Below the pieces are notes generated by a model. The model worked only from the letters and a program-made list of their open reading frames with translations. It did not search any database and was not told the origin of the DNA. The translations under genes were made by a program, and so were the position numbers. Source: Cordilura impudica (lineage: Eukaryota; Arthropoda; Insecta; Diptera; Scathophagidae). From it: a DNA stretch of 64,000 nt. The stretch covers positions 235,897,530-235,961,529 of the forward strand of contig OY821520.1 of the NCBI GenBank assembly GCA_963682025.1, in the 5' to 3' direction. Shown one piece after another: positions 1 through 11,744 of this stretch. The number at the start of each line of letters is the position of its first letter. Position 1 is the first letter of the stretch.

Positions 1-229
1 TGAATTGTTTGAGTTAGTTGATTAAGCATGAATTGAAGTAATAGACAGAAGGATGATGAAGATGAACAAGACGTGTTGTTCGAAAGTGGCTTATTATTTT
101 CTTTAAATTGTAAATTTAATTGAGTTGCTGACGAATTTAAATTATCGATGAATAGTTTTGCTGATGAAGCCGGTTTGCCAAACATGTTGTGGTACAAAGT
201 GCGCAGGAACCCAGTATTACTTTAAAAAG
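1..229. other. Unassigned left edge, probably Sep1 intron
   Basis: No convincing coding sequence is visible. The next Sep1 exon, carrying the G4 motif and beyond, must lie left of position 1 because the septin exon at 1007-1458 is on the minus strand and ends in a splice donor. This stretch is therefore inferred to be intron. Confidence 0.4.
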
Positions 230-880
230 TACTTTTTTTTTTAAATAACTTTATGAAAAAAATTCCTTTTTGAATAAACTTCCTTTTCCGCTTCAAAAGA
301 AGTTCATTTTATAGAAAAGCAACTTTTATAAAAAAGTACCTTTCCGAAAAAGCATTTTTTTTTAAATACCTTCTTCAAAAAGTAATTTTTTGAATATCGA
401 ACCTTTTTGAAAAAAGCATATCTTCGAAAAAAGTTCTTTCTTTTGAAAGATACTTTTTTGAAAAATATACTTTATTTAAAAAAAAAATACACTTTATTTT
501 AAAAAGTACTTTTTTAAAAAATAACTTTTTGAAAAAAATTCCTTTTTGAATAAAGTTCCTTTTGAAAAAGTACCGCTTCAAAAGAAGTTCATTTTATAGA
601 AAAGCACCTTTTATAAAAAAGTACCTTTCCGAAAAAGCATTTTTTTTAAAGTATTGTCTTCAAAAAGTACTTTTTTGAATATCGAACCTTTTTGAAAAAA
701 GTATATCTTCGAAAAAAAGTTCTTTCTTTTGAAAGATACTTTTTTGAAAAATGTACTTTTTTGAAAATAGTTTTTTTTTTGAATAAAGTTCCTTTGTTAA
801 AAAAGTTTTTCTTTGAAAAGTGCCTCTTCGAAAAAAGTTTATTTAAAAAAAAATACCTCTCCAAAAATTACACTAAATAA
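230..880. repeat. Degenerate AAAAAGTACTTTTTT-type repeat, duplicated
   Basis: This is low-complexity DNA made of alternating A-rich and T-rich runs around GTAC and TTCGAAAA. A block starting near 230 is repeated about 285 bases later: the shared landmark CGCTTCAAAAGAAGTTC occurs near 290 and again near 575, with nearly the same flanks. The same kind of DNA returns at 2366-4255 and 19118-19330. Because the motif is almost its own reverse complement, short lysine- and phenylalanine-rich frames open on both strands; I treat them as noise. Confidence 0.75.
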
Positions 881-1006
881 GTTATTTATCTAATAAATAA
901 GAAGTTCTTAAGGATAAATGTTTAATAATTAAGAAAAAATACTAATTTTTAATTCTTTTCTTTCTTTTTTATTTAAAAAAAAAAAAACTTTTTTTTCAAA
1001 ACTTAC

Positions 1007-1458
1007 CCATGACCAAATGGTGATATAAAATAGAAACAACAATGTATGCGATTGTCCACAATGTTGCGACGATTCAAACCACTTTCATCGCGTAAAAATC
1101 GTTCATACTGTTCATCAATATATTCCAATATGGCACTAAAACTATCACCATTATCGATGGCATCACCAAAACCAGGAGTATCAACCACCGTCAAACGTAA
1201 TTTTACACCACGTTCTTCAATCTCCACCGTGGAGGCTTCGAGTTTAACAGTTTGTTTTTGTTTTTCTATAGCATCGGGTATGACACGTTCTGGATAGAGA
1301 TCTGTTAGGAAAAGACTATTGACCAGGGTCGATTTGCCGAGACCCGATTCGCCCACAACCATAAGAGTGAATTCAAAACCTTTTTTTACCGACTTGCGAT
1401 GCACTTGATTGGGCAGATTGGCAAAACCCACATAACCAGGCGTTTCAATACTGGAAAA
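1007..1458 (-). CDS. Sep1: Septin, internal coding exon (Sep1-like)
   Basis: This exon encodes the N-terminal part of a septin, a GTP-binding protein that assembles into hetero-oligomeric filaments at the cell cortex and cleavage furrow. In order it shows the [14 protein letters not shown] leader, a polybasic stretch ([11 protein letters not shown]), the P-loop GESGLGKST (G1) and the switch II motif DTPGFGD (G3), and stops at [11 protein letters not shown]. The G4 (AKAD) motif and C-terminal coiled coil would be in later exons beyond position 1. The acceptor is TTTGCAG at 1459-1465 and the donor GTAAGT is at 1001-1006. The exon starts in phase 0 and ends after two bases of a glycine codon. 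It matches what I know of Drosophila Sep1 almost residue for residue, including [12 protein letters not shown] at the start. No disabling change is seen, so the gene is probably functional. The start codon exon was not found. Confidence 0.93.
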
Positions 1459-1464
1459 CTGCAA

Positions 1465-2365
1465 AGAAAAAAAGAAATAAAAAGAAAATGAACCAAAATT
1501 TTAGTTATGAATGAAGCAAGTGAAGAAAGATAAAGAACAAAATCAAAATACAAGCGTTTTTATTAACAGATTACTAACTTCATGTCTATGTAGTGTTTTT
1601 TGTGTTTTTAATTTCTCTACGGAAATGCAGGTGATGGTATTATGGTAACACCCTCCCCCTTTATTCTGCTGAGTACATTATAATAACATTTGCTGTCTAT
1701 ACTGTGTATAAAAGAAACGTGAGCCCACTTCAAATATAAATGATATTCGTATGCATGTGGTTTGTGGCTTTTGTGGCCACAAGAGGCACCAGGTATTTAC
1801 ATGTACTTACGCAGTGAAAGGTGTTTGGACTTAAAGAAAGATAACGTAAGCGGAAAACAGAAAAACAGAAGAAAAAATAACGTTCTACAGACAAATTAAT
1901 GACTTTTTCTGTTTCTGTTTTTGTTTTGTATTCTGTGGAAAGGAACGTGCTGTTTGTGTCAAGCAAATAAAAGAAGAGGGTTTATGAGGCATTATTGAGG
2001 TTTTTATGCAGAAAATTTAATTAAAATTCGTAAACAGTAAAGGGATTTAATAATAGAGACAAAGCAAAAAAAAAATATCTAAAATAGAAAAACAAATTTA
2101 AAGGAACTTAAAATTCTTTGTTGATAAGTCCGTGAACACTTTTCATTAGAAAATAAAATGTTTATACAAAAAATATATTTCAAAATCTGGCATCTCTTAA
2201 AGACAAGACAAGCCAAGACAGAAGCAAACCGGCAAAGTCACATATAATATATTAATTTAAGTAACATTCCTAACAATTTGTTGCATTTTTTATTAAAATA
2301 GGTTAAAAGTTATTTCGATTTATTTATGTTAATTTTTTGTGCACACACACTTTTATAAGCAAAGG
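1465..2365. other. Probable Sep1 upstream intron, no gene seen
   Basis: AT-rich DNA lies upstream of the septin exon (minus-strand sense). A GTAAGTACAT donor-like site occurs at 1801-1810 on the minus strand, but no ATG-initiated frame leads into it. I find no mobile element signature here. Confidence 0.4.
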
Positions 2366-4255
2366 AATTTTAGTACCAAAGGTACTTCTTGAAGAAAAAG
2401 TACTTTTTTAAGAAAATGAATTTTTTTTAGGAAAATTTACTTTTTAAGAAAAGGCACTGCTTAAGTAAATGTTTTTTTTTTTTTTTAAGAAAATGTACTT
2501 CTTGAGGAAAGATATTTTTTTTAAAGAAAAGCTACTTTATTAAGTAACTTTTAATAATTTAATTTAATTTTTCAAGTAAGGTATTTTTGAAGAAAAGATA
2601 ATTTTAAAAAAAAGTACCTTCCTAGTAAACGTACTTTTTTAAGAAAATTTACTTTTTTAAGAAAATGTACTTTATTAAGAAAATGTACTTTATTAAGAAA
2701 ATTTAATTTTTGAAGAAAATAAACTTACTTTTTTAAGAAAGCTACTATTTTAAGAAGAGGTATTTTTACCAATATATATTAGTGTTTTCTTCGATGTTTT
2801 TGTTGTTATTAATTTATAAATTGATTAAGCTTGAGGCAAATTTTTTTAATATTGTACAATATGAAATGTAAAAGCATAAAGACGAATTTTTATTAATTTT
2901 AATTATTGGTACTCAAATAATATTCCTAAAGATGCTATCCAGCGGATAGCGAAATATCAAATAAATAAAAAACAACAAAAAATTAAAAAAATTGGCCTCA
3001 AGCTTAATCAATTTATAAATTGGTAATTTTTACTTTTTTTTTTGAAAATAGTAACTTTTTTAAGAAAATATATTTTTTTAGGAAACGCTAATTTTTTAAG
3101 AAACTCACTTTGTAACGAAAATATACTTTTGTAAGAAAATTAATTTTTCAAGGAAAAGTAAATTTTTAAGAAAAATTTTAAAGAAAATTTACTTTTTTAA
3201 GGAAATGTACTTTTTTAAGAACAAGTACTTTTTGAAGAAAATGTATTTTTTGAGTAAAGAATTATTTTAAGAAATAAAATATACTTTTTTAAGAAACGTA
3301 CTTTTTTAAAAAAGGTACATTTTAAGAACTGAAACTCTTTAAGAAATTTTTTTAGATAAGGTACTTTTTAAGAAAATATACTTTTTTAAAGAAAATATAC
3401 TTTTTAAGAAATGTACTATGTTAACAAAAAGTTTTTTTAAAAGAAAATTTACTTTTTTAAAAAATTAGTTTTCTAAGAAAAGGTAATTTTTTAGAAAGAG
3501 GTACTTTCTTTTAAAGAAAACGTATGTTTTCAAGAAAAAAAGATACTTTTTAAGAAAGGTACTTTTTTACAAAAAGTTATTTGTTAAAGAAAATATACTT
3601 TTTTTTTACAAGAAAATTTACATTTTGAGAAAAGGTATTCTTTTAAAGAAAAGGCATCTTACCTTTTTAAGGTAGGGTACCTTTTTAAGGAAAGTTCTTT
3701 TTAAAGTAAATTTACTTTTTTAAGAAAACGAAGTTTTTGTTAAGAAAGTGTCCTTTTGGAAAAAGGTATTTTTTAAAAATAACTTTTTAAGAAAAGGTAC
3801 TTTTTTAAGAAAATGTACCTTTTTAAGGTAAGGTACCTTTTTAAGAAAAGTTATTTTTAAAGAAAATTTACTTTTTTAAGGAAATGTACTTTTTTGAAGA
3901 ACAAGTACTTTTTGAAGAAAATGTATTTTTTGAGTAAAGAATTATTTTAAGAAATAAAATATACTTTTTTAAGAAACGTACTTTTTTAAAAAAGGTACAT
4001 TTTAAGAACTGAAACTCTTTAAGAAAATTTTTTGAGATAAGGTACTTTCTTAGTAAAACAAACTTTTTTTAAGAAAAAGTAAGTTTTTATAAAAATGTAC
4101 TTTTTCGACAAATGTACTTTTTGAAGAAAAGGTAATTTTTAAAGAAAATATACTTGTTTATGAAAAGGTACTTTTTTAGACAAGTTACTTTTTTAACAAA
4201 ATTTACTTTTTTAAGAAAAGTTACTTTTTTAAAGAAAATTTAGTTATTTTATGTT
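2366..4255. repeat. Degenerate TACTTTTTTAAGAAAA repeat field
   Basis: About 1.9 kb consists of imperfect 16-20 base units of the form TACTTTTTTAAGAAAA, interrupted by a 215-base inverted repeat at 2811-3024. A segment of about 150 bases at roughly 3199-3350 recurs almost unchanged at roughly 3878-4024, including the landmarks GAACAAGTACTTTTTGAAG and AACTGAAACTCTTTAAG. This shows local segmental duplication inside the field. No coding content is supported. Confidence 0.75.
2811..3024. repeat. Foldback with about 36-bp inverted ends
   Basis: The sequence TTTATAAATTGATTAAGC followed by TTGAGGCAAATTTTTTT at 2811-2848 reappears as its reverse complement, with one mismatch, at 2986-3020 (GGCCTCAAGCTTAATCAA and flanks). 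About 140 bases lie between the arms. It could be a small MITE. I see no unambiguous target duplication because the surroundings are low complexity. Confidence 0.6.
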
Positions 4256-4390
4256 AGTTAGTTAATTGTTCTTTATTTTTTCAAAATAAGTGTTTTACAA
4301 AAATATAAAACTAAATATAAAATTTAATATTTCCAGATTTTAATAATTTTTAGGTAAAAAAAGAGAAATATGAATAAAATAAGAACTTAC

Positions 4391-4401
4391 GACTTTGACA
4401 T
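4391..4401 (-). other. Candidate alternative Sep1 start exon (speculative)
   Basis: On the minus strand an ATG is followed by TCAAAGTC and then the donor GTAAGTTC. Splicing to the internal AG at 1451-1452 would give a frame reading M-S-K-S-I-E-T-P-G, in frame with the septin. Splicing to the stronger acceptor used in the exon call above would be out of frame. Conservation of FSS with Drosophila favours the stronger acceptor, so this is only a possibility. Confidence 0.12.
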
Positions 4402-4474
4402 ACTGTCGTCAGTCGATTATAAGTATTTAAAATTATAATTCATATAAAAAGAGCATTTTTTTTTAACATATATA

Positions 4475-7400
4475 TTAATAATTGAATTCAATGATTAACT
4501 CCTTTCTGTACTCAAGCGCAGCTACAATGTAACGAAACAAATCATTCCAATTTAATTGTACATTATTTAATATGTTAATTCATTTTCAGTTAATGATATT
4601 TTGCCCAAACAGTGCAATCGAATGTGGCGCAGAATAGGGCACTAGGCTAAAAAGTGTATAAGGGTTTCTTCCTCTTTGAGGTTACATAATGAACATATTT
4701 TGGATCTCTGTTGCTGGAATCTGGTTGCATTTAATTCAATAAGATCGCATCTGACTTTAAATATTCAACTGGCTATATTTACATTGGGGATGATTTCAAA
4801 GTAAAACTGTGGGTTTCCATAATTTAATCGTTTATAAAAGCGGTTTGTTGCAGAGGCTTGTTGAAGAAACCCTTGTTTTATATTATTTTTTATAGAGGCA
4901 AGCATTTCTGATCTTAAAAATTCCCAGTCTTCTTTTGTTGAGCATTCGCTAATTTGAATTATGTTACAATCTTCACATAACTTTTTAATATTGTTATACC
5001 AGAATAATAGAATATAGAAATAATGTTTTGATAATATATCTCAGGTGCAAGTCTAAGGTGTATATGTGGCTATTTTCTATGTTTGTTTCTAGCATTAATG
5101 CATACGAAAAGTGTATAGCCCCAAATTTGAGCGCCATATGATTGAATCGTTCTGCACACAGACTGGAAAAGATTCCAATTCGTCTTCAGGGATATGTTCT
5201 TTTTCCCCAAAAAATTATTCCAAGTAGCATTAATGTTATTTTTTGCCGATACATTTCTTTTTCCAGATGTTTGCTAAATGACATTTTTGGAGTAAGTGTT
5301 ACCCCTAAGTATGTATATTCTGAGGTTATATTTATTGGGTTGCCACTAAAAAAGAATTTTTCGCGATTAGATATCTTTCCACCTTTTCGAAATATCATCA
5401 TTTCCGACTTGTTAAATTAACTTCAAGGTTCCAAGTTTCACAGCAAACTTCAAGTTTCCTGATCATATTCTGCATTGTTGAAATATCGTCCGCTAATATA
5501 ACGATGTCATCAGCATATAATAATAATCTAACAATTAAACCACGTATATTAACTCCTCCACTTATAAAATCGTGTAAATCGTTCAGATATAGTGAGAAAA
5601 GAGTTGGTGACAATAAACATCCTTGCTTTACTCCAGATGCTGTATCAAATGTTTCCGATAACTCTTCTCCAGTCCATACGGTCAAATTAGTTCTGCTATA
5701 TATGCTTTCAATCATATTTACCATTTTTGACGATATACCTGCATTGTGAAGTTTATAAATAAGAGCTTTTCTTGATATTTTATCAAAGGCTGCCTTGAAA
5801 TCGACAAAAAAAAAAAGGCGTATAGTTTGCGGTTTTCACTGAATTTTATGTTCGCAATTGCAGCTAGATTGTAAATGTTATCTGCTGTAGAATATCCTTC
5901 TCGAAATCCAGCTTGGTATTCTGTGACAACGTTTCGTTTTTCCAACCATTTATTCAATCTATTGTTTAGAATTCCCATTAGTATTTTCTCAATTGTATTC
6001 ATAAAGGAAATTCCACGATAATTATTGACCAACCCTTTGTCACCTTTTTTGAATATCGGGAGAATAATGCTAGTAATGAATTTTTCATCTAATTTAGCTG
6101 TTTCATATAATATATTGTACGATTTAGCTAATTCTTCTATAAAATTATCAGTACCATTTTTAAAAAATTCATACGATATCCTATCTTCGCCTGGGGCCTT
6201 ATTATCCTTAGCTTTTGCCAAAGCATATTTTATTTCCAATGGTGAAATAGGGTCTTCTAGGTCAGGATCAGAATAAAACATAGGAGCATAGCTAACATCA
6301 TTTGAAATTTGTATGAGATTAAGTAGCACGCAGAAATAGGTTTTAAACTCAGAAGCAGATATTCCCGGACTTTCCTGTCTGTCTATATGTCGTATTTCCT
6401 TAACGACATTCCACCAGTCCTTATTGTTTCTAACTGAGTTAATTTGGACTTAAAGATTTTTGAGGTAGTTTACTCTACTTTCTTCACATATACCTTTAAA
6501 ATTACAATTTGCATGTAAATATTGCTGTTTGTTTCCCGTTGATGTATTTCGTCTGAATTTTCTCAATGCCTTAAAAGATTTTTGTCGGGCATTATGACAT
6601 TTGAAATTGAACCAACGATTTCCTGATTTTAGAGGATTGACTCGTTTGTTTGTATGTGGGTTTGAAAATCGTATAGTTTCCACTAACTGACTCAATTCTA
6701 AAAACTCATTTTGTTGCTTGAGTATATTTGTTTGCTGATTGAGTTTACTTTTATATAATTCAACATTTTTTTCATCCCATTTCAACTTGGGCAAGAGGTT
6801 CATTGTATTATTTGGACTATATCTGACTGTTACACTAAGGGTTAACAATATTGGCATATGATCCGACCAGGTTCGACTATAAACTTTAAAATTGCTTACA
6901 AATTTCAGATAAAATGTAAAATGATAAATGTAAAATCACCTTCTTCATCCCCTTTTGTGCATCCGTTTAAAATATATAAGCCAAAGTCTTCACAGAACTC
7001 CTTAAACGATCTTCCTTTACTATTAACCTCAAAGTCCTTTGATTTCCTGACTGGAAGACCAGCATTAAACGTCTCTCGTAAAAATTCATCTAGCATCTGT
7101 TGTATGTTACCAATTCGTATATTAAGGTCTCCAACTACGATGGGGTTTATAAAATTTTTGTTTGTAAAAAATCTCTTAACCACTCCAAAATCATTTTGCC
7201 ATGTTCCATCTCTAAGGTATAATGGTATAACAGTTATCTCGAGATTGTTGATTTTGAGTAAAATATATTCAACTTGTTCTTCCAATTTGAAGCTAAAGCA
7301 TATGTTTTGTATTTTTAGTTCTTTTCTTATCCCAAAAACGCTACCACCAATTCCCTACCAAACCTGCTAACTCTAGCAGCTGGTTTCCAAAAAGTTTCAA

Positions 7401-7480
7401 AGCCCGTAAAAAATTTGTTGAATCTTTATATTTTTTACTCAGTTATATGTGTCTCAATCAATATAAAAACATCACTCAAT
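4475..7480 (-). pseudogene. LINE ORF2 pseudogene: endonuclease and reverse transcriptase
   Basis: The product would nick target DNA and copy its own RNA at the nick. Visible landmarks in order are the endonuclease ETH motif near 7445, GDLNIRIG near 7130, and RT motifs PGEDRISYEFF near 6200, NYRGISF, AGFREGYST and GVKQGCLLSPTLF near 5630. The catalytic LLYADDIVILA is near 5500 and the YLGVTL thumb near 5310. The last segment (4475-4720) reads CSLCNLKEEETLIHFLA, then a stop, then CPILRHIRLH, so the C-x2-C-xn-H-xn-C knuckle is interrupted by a TAG exactly before its last cysteine. The frame finally reads ALEYRKELIIEFNY to a TAA. Multiple frameshifts split it, including one within the catalytic core around 5720-5830. 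Confidence 0.8.
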
Positions 7481-7649
7481 TTTATGTATTGGAAAAAATC
7501 ATTACAAAGTATTTAGTTTTCCAAACCATGGATATTATAAGCAAGTACTTTTATAGACAAACAAAAATTTTCTTGGTTATTTTCAGTTACATTATAGTGT
7601 TTACTTGAGTTTACAATTTTATTTGACTTATTATTATATGTTCTGCGAA

Positions 7650-7925
7650 TTAGTTTTTTGAATTTAAATTAGATAAAATATTATTATAAATAATATCAAT
7701 AGAATCAATAACATCTCCATATATTTTCCGCAAAACATCCTTACCCGTCTCCTTTCCACTTACAAGCTCTTTTTGCCAGTTCCAATAGAATTTAACATCT
7801 TTTATACGCATTTTATCATTGATAACCTTTATTTTATGTTTACGGCTTTTAAGTTGTATTTTTTTCTTAAGTTCAAGGAGAACCCGCTTATCTTGTAGTT
7901 TTTTATGTACAACAACCAGGTGCAA
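7650..7925 (-). pseudogene. ORF1-like fragment of the LINE, very basic
   Basis: A 91-residue lysine-rich frame lies just upstream (in minus-strand sense) of the endonuclease. It contains KKKIQLKSRKHKIK and ends before the endonuclease begins. Position and charge suit the C-terminal end of a LINE ORF1 nucleic-acid-binding protein. There is no zinc knuckle or other recognisable domain, so the identity is inferred only from position. Confidence 0.4.
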
Positions 7926-7929
7926 TATA

Positions 7930-9394
7930 AAATTTTAGAATTACAACAACTACATAGAAAATTAATATTTTTTAAGAGTTTCTTTTTACATTTTCTCCAT
8001 ATCTAGTAATCAAAAAGCAAACAGCTCAGATAAATATCAAACATTTTTACTAAAAATTTGCATCTCAACTGATCTATTTGAGGCGCGATCATGATTTAGA
8101 CAGATGGACATTAGGACAGTGGTACTCGCTATATCACATCTGTCTGTTATAAGGATCCAGAATAAATATATTTCATAATGACCAAGATTGTTTTTCTAAT
8201 TATTAAAAATATAAGTCCTGACATTATTAAAAAATTAATTAAATTTTCTTTCGTTCCTATTCAAATCGCCTTTGACTGTTTCACCTCTTTGCTTACGTAT
8301 TTATGTACATTTACAATTGTCTAGTAGAGTAGTTTCTATGTATGTTTTATTTTTTGTTGTGGCTGTGTATGCAATTAAAAATGAATTCAATTGTAATTTC
8401 ATTATTTAAAAACCGTCTTCGTTTCTCTTCAACGAATGCATTTGTTTATAAAATTACTTATGGTTGAGTAAAGTATTGAGTCAGAGCTAAGTTTGATTAT
8501 CTATTTTCAGTCCATTTAGAAGGTTTAATGAATCATTATGAATGTTTTGAATATTTTTTATGTGAATTGTAATTAATGTTTCAAACAATAACAAATTCTT
8601 GAAATAAATTGATGTATAGCTATTGTATGCAAGGAGGGAAATTGAAGAAACATTTGATGCGAATCGAGAAATTTAAAATGGAATAAGTAACAAGATAAAG
8701 AATACAGAAAATTTTGTCAATATTCTTAAGCAGCAGAGAAATTCTAGAAAAAAAATTTATTCGAAACAACCATAATTTGCAGCTTCAGGATTTGTCATCG
8801 GTGCCCATAGTAATTAATATGTTCTTCTCGATAAATACCAGATAAATACTTTTTTTCAAAAAATATAAATTCATAGTTTACATTCCTTAAACAAAATTTC
8901 CAAACGTTTCTTTTGTAAGAGTATATTTATATGAGAATTTTCGTGCTTTCTACAATTCCATGGCAAATTATACTAAGACATAGTAATATTGATTTAAAAT
9001 AATTAGTGTCTGTTAGAATGAATGAATATATTAATATCTACAAAAAAAAAATCTGATAAATTTTTTGTGTTGCATAATTATTATAGAATTTGGGCATATT
9101 AAGTTTATCCGTGTATTTGATACAAATTACCAAAGATATTAATTTGTATAAACAAATTGCTGATACATACATTCCCTACATTTTTGAAATATTTCTTTTT
9201 TCCAACAACATTTTCAGTTTGCTATTAAAGAGTTCAGCTACTTTCCCTTTCAAACAATTTATTTCTTAAACAGCTTTATTAACTTATTTTATTACTGCAG
9301 ATGACTTCACAGTGTTTGTAGGTGGAACACATGACAAAATAATTAGGGATCAAAACAAAATGCACTTAGGCTTAAACCAGTCATCGGGATACCC
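7930..9394. other. Non-coding spacer with one HINE-1 relic
   Basis: AT-rich DNA with no supported gene. The only recognised item is a decayed HINE-1 core at about 8090-8210, where GACAGATGGACAT, CGCTATATCA and TGTTATAAGGATC survive in the same order as in the intact copies. Confidence 0.5.
8090..8210 (-). mobile_element. Decayed HINE-1 (DINE-1-like) core
   Basis: The order GACAGATGGACA, CTCGCTATATCA, TGTTATAAGGATCCAGAATAA and TTTCTAATTATTA matches the 5' part of minus-oriented HINE-1 copies such as 34758-35642. Neither terminus can be recognised. Confidence 0.55.
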
Positions 9395-9397
9395 TCC

Positions 9398-11122
9398 TTG
9401 ACTAAAAGGAACATACGTTTGGCGGACAATATTTTTCAGAAGAACCGGGTTAGATGGGGGATAAATGGTTTCTCTCCACTTAAATCGCCTGGACCGGACT
9501 GTATATATCCATGTCTACTACAGGAAGGGATGGATATCATCATCCCACAACTGACTAGACTTTTTAAATCTTGTCTTCTACATGGCCTTGTGCCATCGAC
9601 ATGGAGAGAAGTAAAGGTAGTATTTATACCCAAGGTAGGCAGAAAATCTGAACAGTTACCTAAATCGTATAGACCGATTAGTCTAAGCTCTTTTTTCCTA
9701 AAAACAATGGAAAAAGTTCTGGACCATCATATCAGGGACACTTACCTGGCACGCAAACCTATTCATGAACTACTGTTTGCGTACCAACAAGGTAAATCCA
9801 CGGGATCAGCTGTCCATAATGTTGTCACAATGATAGAAAAGGCATTTGATGCCAAACAAATATCTCTCTGTGCCTTCATTGATATACAAGGCGCCTTCGA
9901 TAATACGTCATATAGGGCAATTGAAGAGGCCATGTTGAAAAAGGATATTTCTCCAATCATAGAGATGCTCAACTCTAGGGTCATCACACTGAATATAGGC
10001 AGCACATTTAGGACCATAAGTGCCACTAGGGGTTGTCCTCAGGGAGGCGTTCTATCGCCACTGCTTTGGACCTTGGTCATAGATGAGCTGCTGGGGGAAC
10101 TTAATGAATTAGGATTCAGGGCCTTAGGCTACGCAGACGATCTTGTTATCTCCGAGAGCACAATATCGGAGCGTATGCAACAGGCTCTGAATTATACCCT
10201 CAATTGGTGTCAGAGAAAGGGGCTATCTATGAACCCATCAAAAACCATACTGATACCCTTCACTAAACGAAGAAGATGCAACCTTATGGAACCAAGTCTG
10301 AACGGCTTGACAATAGGGTTCTCGGACGAGGTCAAATATCTTGGGGTCACCCTGGATAAATCCCTCACATGGAACAGCCACTTAGATCAAATTACCAAAA
10401 AGGCCACCAGGGCTTTATACGCCTGTCAAAGACTATTTGGTAGAACATGGGGCTTAAAGCCCCACATGATCTACTGGTCGTTTGAAACTATTGTGAAACC
10501 AATGATTACCTACCCTGCCCTTGCATGGTGGCCGAATGTTGAGCTAACCAAAGCAAAGGCAATCCTGAACAAGGTGTACCGCATTGCCTGTATTGGTATC
10601 ACGGGGGCGAACAGAACGTGTCCAACCGATGCTATCGGCATCATGCTTAACATTACACCATTGCATATTTCGATCATTGAAGATGCGTGCATGAGTGCCG
10701 TACGACTTCAGGATTTCGGTAGCATGAAGGACGGTGACCTAAAGGGTCACATGAGAGTCGCGAGGCTCTTCATCCACGACCCGGTGGCGAGAGTCACGGA
10801 CAGAATGTTACCAACAAATATATTCATCAGGGAATTTGAAACCATGATATTGGAACGGAGTATATGGACCAGTGGGACCTGGGAACCGGAGCAAGGTTCT
10901 CATGTGTGGTTTACAGATGGCTCAAAACAAACAAATGGGGACACGGGCGCGGGCATACTTGGTCCCAATTTTCAACGTGCCTTACCCATGGGTAAATACC
11001 CATCCATTTTCCAAGCGGAGGTCTTCGCTATTTTTACATGCGTGACTGAATGTCTCAGAAGAAAGACAAAAGGGCACTCATTTATATACTATCCGACAGT
11101 CAGGCTGCACTTAAGGCAATAA
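9398..11122 (+). pseudogene. LINE ORF2: reverse transcriptase and start of RNase H
   Basis: A 574-codon open frame carries SPGPDCIYPCLLQ at the RT entry, then YRPISLSSF, AYQQGKSTGSAVHNV, FIDIQGAFDN, CPQGGVLSPLLW and LGYADDLVIS (catalytic YADD). These are followed by KYLGVTLDKSLTWNSHL in the thumb. RNase H begins at about residue 500 with WFTDGSKQTNGDTGAG and continues to FQAEVFAI. The frame is lost near 11050-11080 by a single shift, after which the rest of RNase H reads on in the next frame from 11050. The RT half looks intact. The starting methionine is arbitrary, since the true ORF2 start lies upstream and is missing. Confidence 0.85.
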
Positions 11123-11679
11123 TGGCCTACAAAGTGACGTCCAAACTGGTGCGGGAGTGCATCGAAGGGCTAAACGAATTAGGTAGATGCAACAAATTAA
11201 CTCTATGCTGGATTCCGGGACATGAAGGACATGTAGGGAACGAAAGGGCCGATTGCCTAGCCAATCGAGGGGCCCGTCGTCCTTTCATCGGTCCGGAACC
11301 TTTCTGTGGTGTTCCAGTGGGACACATAAAGGAAAAAATGAGGGAGTGGAGAAAATCACAAATTGCCGAACACTGGGACAAAAGTCCAGGTCAACGGCAG
11401 GCCAAGAGATTCATAACTCCATCCAGTGTTCAATCGGAAAGACTACTTACCCTTGATAAAAAGCACTTAAGGACCTTGACGGAATTCTTTACAGGACACT
11501 GCAATCTTAGATATCATCTACGAATGAAAGGACAATCTGTAGAACATATTCTCTGTGAATGTCCAAGACTAAGTAGTAAGAGAATCCTTGCACTTGGAGA
11601 ATACATTGTATCCCCCCGGGACATATGGAAACTAATGCCAAATAGGGTAATTGGCTTCATAAGAAGCCTTAATCTTTAG
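11050..11679 (+). pseudogene. LINE ORF2 C-terminus: rest of RNase H and tail
   Basis: This frame continues the preceding RT after one frameshift. It shows YILSDSQAALKA (third acidic residue of RNase H), WIPGHEGHVGNERADCLAN (final histidine and aspartate) and a tail GHCNLRYHLRMKGQSVEHI followed by LCECPRL. Related LINEs have a C-x2-C pair just before the H-x4-C half of this tail. Here that pair is missing and HLRM joins KGQSVEH directly, so a short in-frame deletion has removed half of the zinc knuckle. The frame ends in FIRSLNL and a TAG. Confidence 0.82.
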
Positions 11680-11744
11680 GACAACCATGGGCTGCACAAA
11701 AGATCAAATTGGTCGCAGTGCGTTTAGCCTTCCTTATCTTATCT

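Larger units (their letters stand above)
4475..7925 (-). mobile_element. Degraded non-LTR retrotransposon (LINE), minus strand
   Basis: This relic runs right to left with an ORF1-like remnant (7650-7925), an apurinic-type endonuclease (about 6905-7470), a linker (6450-6857) and reverse transcriptase (about 5186-6329). A C-terminal zinc knuckle follows, and the frame ends at the TAA at 4475-4477. Stops and frameshifts occur in every domain, so it is not autonomous. The clade is uncertain: NYRGISF and AGFREGYSTADNI in the fingers plus a terminal CCHC resemble I/LOA/Jockey-group elements. Both ends are approximate; the 5' end may lie beyond 7925. Confidence 0.85.
9395..11740 (+). mobile_element. 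5'-truncated LINE with RNase H (LOA/I-like), plus strand
   Basis: The element starts just before reverse transcriptase and has no endonuclease or ORF1, so it is 5' truncated. It keeps nearly the whole RT, the thumb/connection and an RNase H domain, and its 3' untranslated region contains AAATTGGTCGCAGTG near 11705. A second related element follows immediately and shares that 3' motif. The RNase H domain places it with the I/LOA/R1-type LINEs. It is the best-preserved RT in the left part of the window. Confidence 0.88.

Noticed and set aside
375..880. Short lysine/phenylalanine-rich frames on both strands
   Set aside because: They come from near-palindromic AAAGTACTTT-type repeats and mirror each other on opposite strands.
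1730..1966. Possible upstream Sep1 exon ending in a GTAAGT donor at 1801-1810
   Set aside because: The frame into the donor has no ATG (it begins TTG), the residues show no septin-like content, and Drosophila Sep1 has only about six residues before FSSIETPG.
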